In this document: positions 27,234-36,450 of the stretch, one piece after another
Layout: the number at the start of each line of letters is the position of its first letter
Numbering within the stretch: the stretch's first letter is position 1
Source of the DNA: G965267425 sp965267425
Lineage (GTDB): Bacteria; Bacteroidota; Bacteroidia; Flavobacteriales_E; Vicingaceae
Assembly (NCBI GenBank): GCA_965267425.1
Contig: OZ253959.1
Span: forward strand, 2,976,001-3,040,000
Length of the DNA stretch: 64,000 bases
Direction: 5' to 3'
Made by a program: the position numbers and the translations under genes
The notes under the pieces: model-generated
What the model was told of the DNA's origin: nothing
The model's input: only the letters and a program-made list of their open reading frames with translations
Databases searched by the model: none

Positions 27234-27926
27234 TCAGAATGTGCTTTGAAACTTCACAAACTGATCTAAAACAGTTTTGCCATCCAATCTGCTGATTGGG
27301 TGTGGGGTATTTGGCAAAATAAGCAATTGACCTTTTTTAAATAATCGATAGGCAAAAACGGACTCCTCAATAATTACTGTGCTGTCTCTATCGCCCATGG
27401 CAATTAAAACGGGAATCTCAAGGTTTTTAAGATCATCATCCTTCAACGGATTTTTCTTTCCCATTTGGGTCATCATATCCCGGGTTCTTTTGAGCACTTC
27501 TTTCCAATCATTGGGTGCATGAATATTTTCCAATTCTTTGGCGTAATCAGGTAATTTTTCACTGATGATTTCCGGATCCAACAAACCTGTTTGAATCTTA
27601 ACCGTATCCTTGGTCCAATTCAATTTGGTTCCTATAATGAACAGGGATTTGAAACGATCTGGATATCTGGAAGCCAGGTATATGGCTGTAAACCCACCCA
27701 TACTATAGCCAATCACATGAATGGTTCTGATATCTTTTTTATTGAGGTATCGAATTACGTCATTGGCAAACAATTCTATCGAAAATGCCTCGTCAGGAAA
27801 CGGTTCTCCGCCATGTCCGGAAAAATTCAAAGTATGCACTTCATATTTTTTGGAAAGTGCTTCTTCAATATGTTTCAAACGAACCTTCGAACCAACGGCT
27901 CCGTGTAACAAAAGAATTTGTTCCAT
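27234..27926 (-). CDS. Alpha/beta hydrolase
   Basis: This is a 230-residue alpha/beta-fold hydrolase. The nucleophile elbow GYSMGG gives Ser75, the acid is probably Asp181 in 'GDRDST', and the histidine is His209 in 'NTPHP', a complete triad. The short length and a missing cap domain fit a small esterase or thioesterase-like enzyme. The substrate is unknown. It lies 2 bases downstream of the E1 dehydrogenase gene and may be cotranscribed with it. Confidence 0.82.
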   Translation of the reverse strand: MEQILLLHGAVGSKVRLKHIEEALSKKYEVHTLNFSGHGGEPFPDEAFSIELFANDVIRYLNKKDIRTIHVIGYSMGGFTAIYLASRYPDRFKSLFIIGTKLNWTKDTVKIQTGLLDPEIISEKLPDYAKELENIHAPNDWKEVLKRTRDMMTQMGKKNPLKDDDLKNLEIPVLIAMGDRDSTVIIEESVFAYRLFKKGQLLILPNTPHPISRLDGKTVLDQFVKFQSTF

Positions 27927-27928
27927 TT

Positions 27929-30040
27929 TCAGTAATCAAATAATTGCTGCAATCTAATTTCCACTTTTTCAATAGAAGGTATCATGGTGGCTTCCAAAGT
28001 TGAATTCAATGGAATGGCCGGCATATTTTCAGAACCTATCACTTCAACAGGAGCATCCAGGGAAGTAAAGCAATTTTTACTAATCAGTGCTGCAATGGAC
28101 TGTCCAAATCCATTTTTTTCCGGCTCTTCAGTTATCACCATCACTTTACCATGCAGCATACTACGCTCGAACATTAGTTCTTCATCAAGGGGAAAGATGG
28201 TTCTGAGATCTAAAATCTCAACTTGTCCAGGGAATTTTTTGGCAGCTCCTAATGCCCAATGGACGCCCATTCCATAAGAAACGATCAATACAGATTCACC
28301 GGTGGCAATAATTCCATCTTCTGCTTCCTGCGTAATTCGGGCTTTTCCAAATGGAACAATGTATTCCTCATCCGGTTCAATGACCTTGGCGGTTTCAGTA
28401 CCTTTGATTTTAGACCAATACAACCCTTTGTGTTCAAGCATGACAACGGGATTAGGATCGTAATATGCTGCTTTCATCAACCCTTTCAGATCTGCCCCAT
28501 TGGAAGGATAAGCAATTTTAATGCCTCTAATATTGGCCAACACGGATTCTACACTGGAAGAATGATAAGGTCCTCCACTTCCATATGCTCCAATGGGAAC
28601 ACGAATAATGGCACTCACAGGCCACTTGCCATTGGACAGGTAACATGAACGACTCACTTCGGTAAACAATTGGTTCAAGCCAGGCCAGATATAGTCTGCA
28701 AATTGAACTTCTACAATGGGTTTACATCCTGTAGCAGACATCCCTACTGTGCTGCCAATGATAAATGCTTCTTGAATAGGCGTATTAAATACCCTGTTAT
28801 CTCCAAAGTTTTTTGCCAATGTTGCGGCTTCTCTGAATACGCCACCCAACCTGGCTCCAACGTCTTGACCATACAACAGACATTCAGGATGCTTTTCCAT
28901 AAGTTCTCGAATGGCAAATAAGGCACAGTCCACCATCAATGTGACCTCTCCTTTCTCAGCGGCTCGCTGGCCTTTTTCTTCCGTTATTGGAGTAGGAGCA
29001 AAATCATGTAAAAATAAATCCTCAGGACGTGGATCCTCAGCTGCCATTGCTTTTTTAAAGTCACTTTTGACTTTTTTTGAAGCGTTTTTTCTAATGGTCT
29101 CAAGTTGATCTTCCTTCCATCCGCTTTTTAGCAAGTAGTCATGAAAAACAGGAAAAGGATCTCTTGCCTTATGTTCGTTTAGGTTTTTTTCATTGCGATA
29201 AAACTCCATGCGTACACCACTGGTATGGTGATTTAGCAATGGAACTTTCGCATGTATCAATACCGGTTTTCGATCTTTCCTGATTTGTGCAAAAACTTTG
29301 TTAATGGTTGAATAACACTCAGCGAAATCACTTCCATTATTGATTTTTACAACTTTCAATCCCTTAAATCCTTTCGCATAATGATCTGCATCTGCTGCAC
29401 GGATTTCATCTGCACTTGCCGAAATATCCCATTCGTTGTCCTGAACAACATACACAATCGGAAATTGGTGAAGTGCTGCCATTTGAAAAGCTTCTGCTAC
29501 TTCACCTTCCGTAATGGACGCATCTCCAAATGAACAAACAACCACTGGCTCTTTACCTCTTGCAGGTTTATCCAAGCCTTGAATTTCTCTGTATTTCACT
29601 CCCATAGCTACCCCAGTTGTTGGGATACCTTGCATGCCAGTTGCTGAAGATTGATGTGGAATTTTTGGTTTGTCATCATCCCTCAAGCTTGGGTGACTAT
29701 AATATGTTCTACCTCCTGAAAACGGATCATCTCTTTTGGCCATCAACTGTAGCATCAACTCGTATGGCTCCATTCCAATGCCCAACAACATGGCATCATC
29801 TCTGTAATAAGGAGCCATCCAATCTTGAGCTTCCATGTTGAGCCCAACTGCTAGTTGTAAAGCTTCATGACCTCTAGAGGTGGCGTGTACATATTTTGAT
29901 GTGATCTTAAAATTCTCTTCATAGATGTTAGTCATCTCAACCGCCGTGCACATCAATTCATATGCCCTACCAAGTATTTCAGAAGATATTCCGGAAGATT
30001 TTTTCTTTTCCTTAATCTCTTGCATTCCGCTCAATGTCAT
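27929..30040 (-). CDS. Fused alpha-ketoacid dehydrogenase E1 alpha/beta
   Basis: This is a 703-residue E1 component in which the alpha (about residues 1-350) and beta (about 365-703) halves are joined. The alpha half has the thiamine-diphosphate motif region 'GDASITEGEVAEAF' and 'VQDNEWDISA'. The beta half has 'EAFIIGSTVGMSATGCKPIVE', 'YGSGGPYHSSSVE' and 'AYPSNGADLKGLM'. These are the branched-chain 2-oxoisovalerate and pyruvate type motifs. It is most likely the E1 of a branched-chain or related 2-oxoacid dehydrogenase; E2 and E3 are not in the window. A TTG at 30088 could extend it, but the ATG at 30040 fits the family start better. Confidence 0.9.
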   Translation of the reverse strand: MTLSGMQEIKEKKKSSGISSEILGRAYELMCTAVEMTNIYEENFKITSKYVHATSRGHEALQLAVGLNMEAQDWMAPYYRDDAMLLGIGMEPYELMLQLMAKRDDPFSGGRTYYSHPSLRDDDKPKIPHQSSATGMQGIPTTGVAMGVKYREIQGLDKPARGKEPVVVCSFGDASITEGEVAEAFQMAALHQFPIVYVVQDNEWDISASADEIRAADADHYAKGFKGLKVVKINNGSDFAECYSTINKVFAQIRKDRKPVLIHAKVPLLNHHTSGVRMEFYRNEKNLNEHKARDPFPVFHDYLLKSGWKEDQLETIRKNASKKVKSDFKKAMAAEDPRPEDLFLHDFAPTPITEEKGQRAAEKGEVTLMVDCALFAIRELMEKHPECLLYGQDVGARLGGVFREAATLAKNFGDNRVFNTPIQEAFIIGSTVGMSATGCKPIVEVQFADYIWPGLNQLFTEVSRSCYLSNGKWPVSAIIRVPIGAYGSGGPYHSSSVESVLANIRGIKIAYPSNGADLKGLMKAAYYDPNPVVMLEHKGLYWSKIKGTETAKVIEPDEEYIVPFGKARITQEAEDGIIATGESVLIVSYGMGVHWALGAAKKFPGQVEILDLRTIFPLDEELMFERSMLHGKVMVITEEPEKNGFGQSIAALISKNCFTSLDAPVEVIGSENMPAIPLNSTLEATMIPSIEKVEIRLQQLFDY

Positions 30041-30085
30041 GTTGATTTTTGAAGCGTGCAAGTTACGAAAATGGGGTGCGTCAAT

Positions 30086-30118
30086 CAAACATAATTAATG
30101 AATAGTATTTTAACTCAA
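30086..30118 (-). promoter_or_regulatory. Candidate promoter of the E1 gene
   Basis: On the minus strand TTG (30118-30116), a 22-base spacer and TATGTTTG (30093-30086) resemble the Bacteroidetes promoter, 45 bases before the E1 ATG. The -33 part lies inside the 3' end of dps. Confidence 0.35.
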
Positions 30119-30574
30119 ATATGTTCTTAGCATCCAAATATCTTTTTCCTGAATTTTAATGTAATCACTCATTAATGCAACGGTTCCTTCATCTTCAACA
30201 TCTGAAGCATTTGCCAATATTGAACGTTCAATGGCGATTAGTTTTTTAAGTCCTTCCAATGTGGCAGCAACCATGTCCTTGCCTGTATGTAAGTCAACTT
30301 GTTCCACAATTTCAGCATTTTCAAGGTAACCAGAAAAAAAGCTAATGGGCTGGCCTTCTAATGTCAAAATGCGTTCTGCAATTTCATCAATTGATTCATT
30401 GGCCATGGTATACATTTCTTCAAATTTTGTGTGCAATTCAAAGAATTGTTCGCCTTTGACATTCCAGTGAAACGCTCGGAGATTTTGATAAAACAGTTGA
30501 TAGTTTGCCAATAAAGTATTCAGTTCTGCAGTAAGTCTTTCTGCTTTTGTATTGTCTATTCCAATTGAGTTCAT
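30110..30574 (-). CDS. dps: Dps family DNA-binding ferritin-like protein
   Basis: This is a 154-residue Dps that oxidises and stores Fe(II) using peroxide and coats DNA under stress. The ferroxidase ligands are visible: His36, His48, Asp63 and Glu67, with the Dps spacing of 12 and 15 residues between the first three. 'LRAFHWNVKG' and 'ANESIDEIAERI' are the signature blocks. A TTG at 30592 would add 6 residues; the ATG at 30574 is preferred. It is divergent from oxyR with an inverted repeat between. Confidence 0.95.
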   Translation of the reverse strand: MNSIGIDNTKAERLTAELNTLLANYQLFYQNLRAFHWNVKGEQFFELHTKFEEMYTMANESIDEIAERILTLEGQPISFFSGYLENAEIVEQVDLHTGKDMVAATLEGLKKLIAIERSILANASDVEDEGTVALMSDYIKIQEKDIWMLRTYLS

Positions 30575-30589
30575 AGTCTTATTTTTTGT

Positions 30590-30620
30590 CAAAATTAGTG
30601 GCTAAATCAATATTCGTCAA
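30590..30620 (-). promoter_or_regulatory. Candidate dps promoter
   Basis: On the minus strand TTG (30620-30618), a 20-base spacer and TAATTTTG (30597-30590) match the Bacteroidetes consensus, 15 bases before the dps ATG. It overlaps the inverted repeat 30606-30626. Confidence 0.55.
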
Positions 30621-30626
30621 ATTGAT
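30606..30626. promoter_or_regulatory. Inverted repeat between dps and oxyR, candidate OxyR operator
   Basis: ATCAAT (30606-30611) and ATTGAT (30621-30626) are exact reverse complements with a 9-base spacer. Flanking TAAAT and TTTA also pair with a 2-base offset. The repeat overlaps the dps -33 element and lies 31 bases before the oxyR start. LysR-type regulators bind partly palindromic sites in shared divergent promoters, so OxyR binding is the simplest explanation. A near-consensus -7 for oxyR (TAAATTTT) is at 30643-30650. Confidence 0.4.
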
Positions 30627-30656
30627 ATTTACTATATTTAAATAAATTTTATTTAT

Positions 30657-31586
30657 ATGACAATTCAACAATTGGAATATGTAGTGGCCTTAGACAATGA
30701 GCGTCATTTTGTAAGAGCAGCAGAAACATGCTTCGTAACGCAGCCCACATTAACCATGCAAATTCAGAAATTGGAAGACGAAATTGGTTTGCGGTTATTT
30801 TCACGTACTTCAAAACCATTGAAACCAACTGAGGCTGGTGAGCTTTTTGTATTGAAAGCCAGACAAATTCTTCGGGATATTGATGAGCTTAAGTCGATAG
30901 TTCGTGATGAAAAAGACACATTACAAGGAACTTTTCGTATGGGAATAATTCCCACACTTTCTCCTTATCTCTTGCCAAGATTCATTCAAAAATTCCTTCA
31001 TGAACACCCTAACCTTGAGCTGATTGTGAATGAAATGCAAAGTGAACAGATCATCGAAGGATTGCAAAAAGGATCAATTGATATTGGTTTATTGGCCACA
31101 CCGTTGAATGAACAACATCTCAGGGAAATTCCGGTATTCAATGAGCCTTTTTATGGATACTTTCCGCCAGATCATCGCCTGCTTAAAAAAAAGAAAATCA
31201 AACAAACAGACGTACAAAACGAGAATTTGATACTGCTATCCCAGGGCCATTGTTTTCGCAATCAAATGCTCTCTTATTGTGGAACAAATCGCAAGAAGTC
31301 TCAACCTGCTTTCATTTATGAAAGTGGCTCGTTGGAAGCCTTAAAAAATATGGTTCAAGCAGGAATGGGAAGCTCTTTGATTCCAGAGCTTGCCTTAAAC
31401 TTGGAACAAGAAAAGGGCAATTTTAAACCCTTTTCTGAACCTGTACCTGCAAGGGAAATCAGTGTAGTTGTTCACCATAGTTTTTCCAGGGAATTATTAA
31501 TTGAACATCTTCGAAAATCAATTCACCAATCCATTCCACAAAAGCTCGTCAAAAACACTCGGTTTTTCCGTGTCGACTGGCGTTAA
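30657..31586 (+). CDS. oxyR: Peroxide-sensing LysR regulator OxyR
   Basis: This is a 309-residue LysR-type regulator. The N-terminal winged helix-turn-helix (residues 1-60) has 'AAETCFVTQPTLTMQIQKLE', and a type 2 periplasmic-binding-like sensor domain follows. Cys199 and Cys208 occur in 'GHCFRNQMLSYC' with the same numbering and spacing as the redox pair of E. coli OxyR, so peroxide sensing by disulfide formation is likely. It is divergent from dps, a classic OxyR target. Its end overlaps the convergent T9SS cargo gene by 4 bases. Confidence 0.93.
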   Translation: MTIQQLEYVVALDNERHFVRAAETCFVTQPTLTMQIQKLEDEIGLRLFSRTSKPLKPTEAGELFVLKARQILRDIDELKSIVRDEKDTLQGTFRMGIIPTLSPYLLPRFIQKFLHEHPNLELIVNEMQSEQIIEGLQKGSIDIGLLATPLNEQHLREIPVFNEPFYGYFPPDHRLLKKKKIKQTDVQNENLILLSQGHCFRNQMLSYCGTNRKKSQPAFIYESGSLEALKNMVQAGMGSSLIPELALNLEQEKGNFKPFSEPVPAREISVVVHHSFSRELLIEHLRKSIHQSIPQKLVKNTRFFRVDWR

Positions 31587-33172
31587 TTTTCTTTTTGAAT
31601 AGCCAATTTATTCACCCATTGGTTACTTCCATTCGAAATTCTAAGCATATACAAACCATTATTCAACGAGGATGTATATATCATTTGGTCGGCCGTTCTT
31701 CCTGAAAGTACCATTTTACCGTCCAAGGTATATACTTCATATTGGACTTGCTCATTACTAAAGCCCTTCAAGAACACTAGATCACTTGCTGGTTGAGGAT
31801 ATAGTTCAATCTCCTCGTTTGCATGTGAATGGATGCCTGTAGGAGGCACAACCACTTGTGGTGTATAGCAATTCATGTTTGACGTATCATAGAAATTTTG
31901 CACTTCATCTGCTAAAGAATCTAAATGTGAAACATTCTGAATATTGTTTGTATTTAATCCGCGTGCATAAATGAAAGCATAAGTAATGTGAATGGTATCT
32001 CCTGCTTCAAATGATCGAGGGATGGCAGAGCCAAGCGCACGTCTGTCTCCAGGAAAATTCCCTACAGCTTGTTCCGACCATTGAGTTGCATCGCTTGGAG
32101 ATCCATCATATATGTACTCAACTGGTTGGGTTCCTCCATATCCCTGGCCACCTTTAGTTATTGATGATCCATCTTTCCATTTTCCATTCAAATAGTTGAA
32201 ATAATCTGTGCTGAAAAGCGGATCTCCTGTTGGCCCTGTTCCACTTTGGTATGCAATAAATGAAGCAAGGGAATCATTTAGTAATTTAATTCCCATGGCG
32301 GGTGGGTTAGAACCGTACCCTTGAATACCCGCATTTTCATCAAATGAATCGCCATTGTAAGCGTAAATGAGGTTTTTTGCCGGATTACAACCAACGTAAT
32401 CATCAAATGGATTGCCTAAATCAAAATCAAGCCACATAGATGTACGAAAATCAGCATAGTTATTTGACGATCGGTTGATAATGGTATAATCAAAAAATGT
32501 CACATTGTTGATTTCATCCTGCGTATGGTAAGAATATGCCATCAATCGTACTTCAACACCCAGTGATTTCCCAAAGGAACGAAAGTGAGGATATCGTTCA
32601 TCGTTAAACACAGCAAATACCGCTTGATCTCCTTTTATACAGGGATAATCACCGTCTTCAGGACTATATTGATTGTCTGCATTTCTGTCTACAAAAGGAG
32701 CGATATATGCAGGTTCACCATTGGCGGCATCTCCGTGAGCCGGCCAATTCTCAATCCAATCGGGCACTACATAACCAGCTGTATTCCAGTTTTGAACATG
32801 GTGGTCAATTTGAGCCTTAGAAATCTTCCAAACATCTGCATATCTATCATTGTAAGCTTGATCATAATTTGAAGCAATGGGCCCTTCAAAAAAATCAGTT
32901 ACTGAATCCGTATATGTATTCACCGCTATATGTTGGTCAGCTGAAATATCATCAAACCCACCTAACCACAGTCCGCCAGCGTATATGGCATGAATGGATG
33001 TTCCTTTGGGAATTTCGTATCCTGCCTGGAACATAAAAGGATCGTTAAATAGGGCACCATTTGAATATACGTTAAGAACAGTATTGGACGTATCCAACTG
33101 CTCATTCTCAAATGAATATTGTGCTTTGATTAGTATTGGTGCTAGTACCAGGAATGTTAAAATTGCTCTCAT
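31583..33172 (-). CDS. Secreted protein with T9SS type A sorting domain
   Basis: This is a 529-residue cargo protein. A signal peptide (cleavage after 'LIKAQ') and a large globular region are followed by a C-terminal type A sorting domain (about residues 455-529) with 'ELYPQPASDLVFLKG', 'YEVYTLDGKMVLSGR' and 'LNNGLYMLRI'. Type A domains send proteins through the type IX system and are usually removed or attached to A-LPS. The body contains a 'DRNADNQYSPEDGDYPCIKG' calcium-like stretch. No catalytic motif was recognised, so function is unknown. Synthesis of the precursor begins from the ATG at 33172. Confidence 0.87.
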   Translation of the reverse strand: MRAILTFLVLAPILIKAQYSFENEQLDTSNTVLNVYSNGALFNDPFMFQAGYEIPKGTSIHAIYAGGLWLGGFDDISADQHIAVNTYTDSVTDFFEGPIASNYDQAYNDRYADVWKISKAQIDHHVQNWNTAGYVVPDWIENWPAHGDAANGEPAYIAPFVDRNADNQYSPEDGDYPCIKGDQAVFAVFNDERYPHFRSFGKSLGVEVRLMAYSYHTQDEINNVTFFDYTIINRSSNNYADFRTSMWLDFDLGNPFDDYVGCNPAKNLIYAYNGDSFDENAGIQGYGSNPPAMGIKLLNDSLASFIAYQSGTGPTGDPLFSTDYFNYLNGKWKDGSSITKGGQGYGGTQPVEYIYDGSPSDATQWSEQAVGNFPGDRRALGSAIPRSFEAGDTIHITYAFIYARGLNTNNIQNVSHLDSLADEVQNFYDTSNMNCYTPQVVVPPTGIHSHANEEIELYPQPASDLVFLKGFSNEQVQYEVYTLDGKMVLSGRTADQMIYTSSLNNGLYMLRISNGSNQWVNKLAIQKEN

Positions 33173-33278
33173 ATCGTGTTATTTGAAAACAATTTAGCAA
33201 ACACAATTGCTGAAAAAATTGAGAATTAAGTAGTGGCGGGAAAGAGGTAATGAATGGTTTAATTGAATTGATAAGGGA

Positions 33279-34973
33279 TCAAATCAACCGAAGTTGTTGT
33301 TTTAGTGTATCTCGTTCTTTTTTGGCCTCTTCAATTTTCTTTTCTACCTCAAGAACCAATGGGTTATTTTCAGTGTTATGACCAAAAAATCCCAAGTTGT
33401 TTTCGTATTGATTGATTTCGTTTTCGAGTTTTCTGATTTTATCTCGAATAAATTGTTTTTCCTTTTGGAGTCTTCTGTCGGGCTGATCTGTCTTTTTTAT
33501 GCCTTCTATTTTGGCTTTAAATTTTTGTTCATGAACTTCTTTGGAGTCCAGACCAATGGACTTATACCTTTCATCAAGCAATTTATTATAAGAGCTATTC
33601 AATTCTTTATTTTGCTCAGTAGGGCCCAGTTCATTCCAACGCGAAACAAAATCATTCAGCACTTCTGGTTTTAGTTTGGCATCTCCAGGCTTGATTTTTT
33701 CAAGCTCTTTTACGAGGTTTTGTTTGGCAACCAAACTTTCCTTCATTCTATCTTTTCGGGAACCAAAATGCGCCTTTTTTGCATTGAAAAAATGATCACA
33801 CGCGGCCCTGAATTGTTCCCATAATTTTTGTTCCCATTTGGGTGAAGCGGATCCAATATTTTTCCATTCCTTTTGCAGTTGAATAAACGCATCCGTTGTT
33901 TTTTGCCAATCTGTACTTTCTTTTATAGCATCCGCTTTTTGAATCAATTTTTGTTTCAGCTGCTCTGCTTCCTGTTGAACTTTTCTGTTGGCCTTGTAAA
34001 AGTCATTTTTCTGATGATATAAGGTATTTAACGCATCTCTGAATCGTTGCCAAACTTTATCATTGTGTTTTTTGGTGGCAAACCCTATTTTCTTCCATTC
34101 TTCTTTGATGGCTTCTATTTCATCAGAACGTTTTTTCCATTCTTTATGACTTTCGATTTTTTCTTTTGCTAAGGATTCAACTTTTTCACATAGTTCTGTC
34201 TTCAATTCGAAATTCTTGACTTGAACTTCTTTAATGTCCTTGTAGTGCTCATTGATTTTTTTGAAAACATTTCTAGTGGCCTCCCAAAATTCATCACGAA
34301 CTTCTTCCCATTTTTCTTTGAAGGTAGGTCCAATTTCATCCCACTCCTTAATATAAATACCAATGGCCTCCTTCATCCCCTTTATGGAGTTTCCTTCTTG
34401 CAATTTGCTCACCTTTTCCGCAAGCGATTTTTTAAGATCATAGTTCTTTTTAAGATCGTAATCCTTCAGGGATTTGTAAATATTGATGTTGTAGTAAAAC
34501 AACTCCAATTGATGACTATACTCTTTTTGCAACTCACGAAATTCCTTATCTGGATATTCCGGAAGACTATTCCAACGCTCACGAATTTCCTTCAACCCTT
34601 GAAATGCAGGCCCAATGTGATTTTCCTGACCGATAAGCTCTTTTAAATCAGCAATGATTTTTTTGCGAAGTATGCGTTGTTGTTCAATCTCCCTTTTCTT
34701 GTCCTCAACCAATACCTTTTTCTTTTCGATGTATTGATCCTTAAGTTCAATGAAGGCTTGTTCTTCTTTGTTGTGTTCAAACGTAAATTCAGAATCCTCT
34801 TTCCCTTCTTCGGACCACTTAGATTTTTCATGTTCTCTTCGGGAATTAATTGAATCGTCAAACTCTTTTAATAATAAATTCAGAGATTTCGATTGAGTCA
34901 ATAGATCTTCTGATTCAAACAGTTGTTTGAATTCTTCTAATAATTCGTTTTGAGTTTTGGTCGTGTCCGTCAT
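33279..34973 (-). CDS. DUF349 domain-containing protein
   Basis: This is a 564-residue, highly charged, almost wholly helical cytoplasmic protein. Five tryptophan-centred repeats of the type 'W..IG........W..FR......F' lie at about residues 140-190, 215-245, 285-325, 360-400 and 430-460, matching DUF349. The N- and C-terminal parts are Lys/Glu coiled coil. In E. coli the DUF349 protein YicR-type name is not informative and function is unknown. A GTG at 34976 precedes the ATG. A TAAATTTG -7 element lies just upstream. Confidence 0.87.
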   Translation of the reverse strand: MTDTTKTQNELLEEFKQLFESEDLLTQSKSLNLLLKEFDDSINSRREHEKSKWSEEGKEDSEFTFEHNKEEQAFIELKDQYIEKKKVLVEDKKREIEQQRILRKKIIADLKELIGQENHIGPAFQGLKEIRERWNSLPEYPDKEFRELQKEYSHQLELFYYNINIYKSLKDYDLKKNYDLKKSLAEKVSKLQEGNSIKGMKEAIGIYIKEWDEIGPTFKEKWEEVRDEFWEATRNVFKKINEHYKDIKEVQVKNFELKTELCEKVESLAKEKIESHKEWKKRSDEIEAIKEEWKKIGFATKKHNDKVWQRFRDALNTLYHQKNDFYKANRKVQQEAEQLKQKLIQKADAIKESTDWQKTTDAFIQLQKEWKNIGSASPKWEQKLWEQFRAACDHFFNAKKAHFGSRKDRMKESLVAKQNLVKELEKIKPGDAKLKPEVLNDFVSRWNELGPTEQNKELNSSYNKLLDERYKSIGLDSKEVHEQKFKAKIEGIKKTDQPDRRLQKEKQFIRDKIRKLENEINQYENNLGFFGHNTENNPLVLEVEKKIEEAKKERDTLKQQLRLI

Positions 34974-34990
34974 CACTTACTCGCTTACAA

Positions 34991-34998
34991 CAAATTTA
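34991..34998 (-). promoter_or_regulatory. Candidate -7 element for the DUF349 gene
   Basis: The minus strand reads TAAATTTG (34998-34991), an exact match to TAnnTTTG 18 bases before the ATG. No properly spaced TTG was seen. Confidence 0.35.
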
Positions 34999-35032
34999 AA
35001 GAATAGAAATGATAAAATTTACTTCGTTTTTC

Positions 35033-35761
35033 CTAGATTTCATTTAATGACCAATCGTAAGACAAATACTTAATTTGCGGATTATCAGATATTTCTATCT
35101 TGCTATAGATGCTAATAAATTTTACAAGAGACATTTCTTTTGTAAAATCGCCCTGAAACCAGCTGAAAATTTTAGAAAGGTTCAGTTCCAAGTTTGATAT
35201 TTTATTTCTTGTTGGATCGTTTATGAAAAGCGATGTTTGATGCGCTAACTGAGCTTCCAGCTTATCTGATTCATATGCTTCATTTCTCAATACGGGACAG
35301 GACATCGATGCACAATTAATGGCGAAGTGTATTCTGGGTTCATTGAACCGTTTTCTCAAAATTTTATGTTCAATGTGATGCAAACTCATTGGTTCATTAT
35401 GGATGGAAAAAAAATGATAGTTCCAAACAGACGCAATACCGGGAATATAAACTACAGGATGCAAGTCCGTAATGCTTTTAACCGGATAATGATCTACGAT
35501 AAGTGCAATGGTGAAAGCATTGTAGGCATTTATCCAAAAAGCTAGTTTTTGATTCTCATTCTCAAACTTTGATGGATCTGTATTTGAAATTTGATCCAGA
35601 TAGTTTTGCAAAAAATCTCGATCCTGAAGGAAACCAGGATAATCTACCATTCCATTTGAATTCACATGTTTTTGTAGTAATTCCGTAAACAATTGATGCT
35701 CAGATTGACCAATTCCATCAAAAGACAAAAACAGAATAAGAATGGGTAGTATAAATTTCAC
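35033..35761 (-). CDS. DUF547 domain-containing secreted protein
   Basis: This is a 242-residue protein with a signal peptide (residues 1-18) and a DUF547 domain. Typical segments are 'LAFWINAYNAFTIALIVDHYPVKSI', 'HHIEHKILRKRF' and 'IHFAINCASMSCPVLRNEAY'. The conserved Asn, His and Cys residues suggest a papain-like or other hydrolase fold, but activity is unproven. The start is a GTG overlapping the stop of the upstream glycosyltransferase gene (GTGA). DUF547 genes often sit next to TIGR04283 glycosyltransferases and arsenosugar or rSAM/selenodomain-type clusters. Confidence 0.83.
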   Translation of the reverse strand: MKFILPILILFLSFDGIGQSEHQLFTELLQKHVNSNGMVDYPGFLQDRDFLQNYLDQISNTDPSKFENENQKLAFWINAYNAFTIALIVDHYPVKSITDLHPVVYIPGIASVWNYHFFSIHNEPMSLHHIEHKILRKRFNEPRIHFAINCASMSCPVLRNEAYESDKLEAQLAHQTSLFINDPTRNKISNLELNLSKIFSWFQGDFTKEMSLVKFISIYSKIEISDNPQIKYLSYDWSLNEI

Positions 35762-36444
35762 CTTACATATTCATTGTACAACCGTATCAACTTCGATTGA
35801 CTTGCATTCAACGCGTATAACAAGTGAAGATATCCATAAATTAATTGAAGTCTGATAAATCCATTGGTTTCGTACTTTTTGGAAGATGTGACAATGGGTT
35901 GATTCAGAATGGTAAACTGACCTGCTCTTTTCAATTTACGAACAAGATCATAATCTTCCATAATTTTCATTTTGGCATTGTAACCGCCAATTTCATTGAA
36001 TAAATCGCGTGTTAGAAACAGGGATTGATCGCCTCCATGAAACAGGTATCCGTTGAAGCGAGAAAACCAAGCGGAAAGAACTAAAAACCAATGGTTATGA
36101 TCGAATTTCAACCGGAAACATCCAGCTCTGTCACCTTGTTTGATTGAATTCAAAATTAATTGGTCAAAGCCATGAGGTGGGAAACTGTCCGCGTGTAGAA
36201 AGTACAATATGTCACCGGAGCTCTTAGCAGCACCAGCATTCATTTGGATGGATCTTCCTTTTACAAGACTGGATATAACTTTGATTCCAGCAAACAATTC
36301 ATCTTTACTATCAACAGGCGTTTCGTATTCGCAAACTATGATTTCAATAATTGATGTAGTTATTGCATTAGAATGAAGGTGCTTTAGCACTTCTCGCAAT
36401 AAGCCAATTTCCCTGTATAAGGGTATAATGATGGAAATAGTCAC
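35758..36444 (-). CDS. Family 2 glycosyltransferase, TIGR04283-like
   Basis: This is a 228-residue GT-A glycosyltransferase. It starts with 'ISIIIPLYREIGLL', has 'GRSIQMNAGAAKSSGDILYFLHADSFPP' with the metal-binding 'DxD-like' HAD motif, and ends with 'GGYNAKMKIMEDYDLVRKLKRAG'. The MxxGA and LHADS pattern fits the TIGR04283 rSAM/selenodomain-associated transferase family. The start is a GTG. It overlaps the DUF547 gene by 4 bases, a recurrent pairing. No arsenosugar-pathway gene is near, so substrate is open. Confidence 0.82.
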   Translation of the reverse strand: MTISIIIPLYREIGLLREVLKHLHSNAITTSIIEIIVCEYETPVDSKDELFAGIKVISSLVKGRSIQMNAGAAKSSGDILYFLHADSFPPHGFDQLILNSIKQGDRAGCFRLKFDHNHWFLVLSAWFSRFNGYLFHGGDQSLFLTRDLFNEIGGYNAKMKIMEDYDLVRKLKRAGQFTILNQPIVTSSKKYETNGFIRLQLIYGYLHLLYALNASQSKLIRLYNEYVR

Positions 36445-36450
36445 ATGAAG

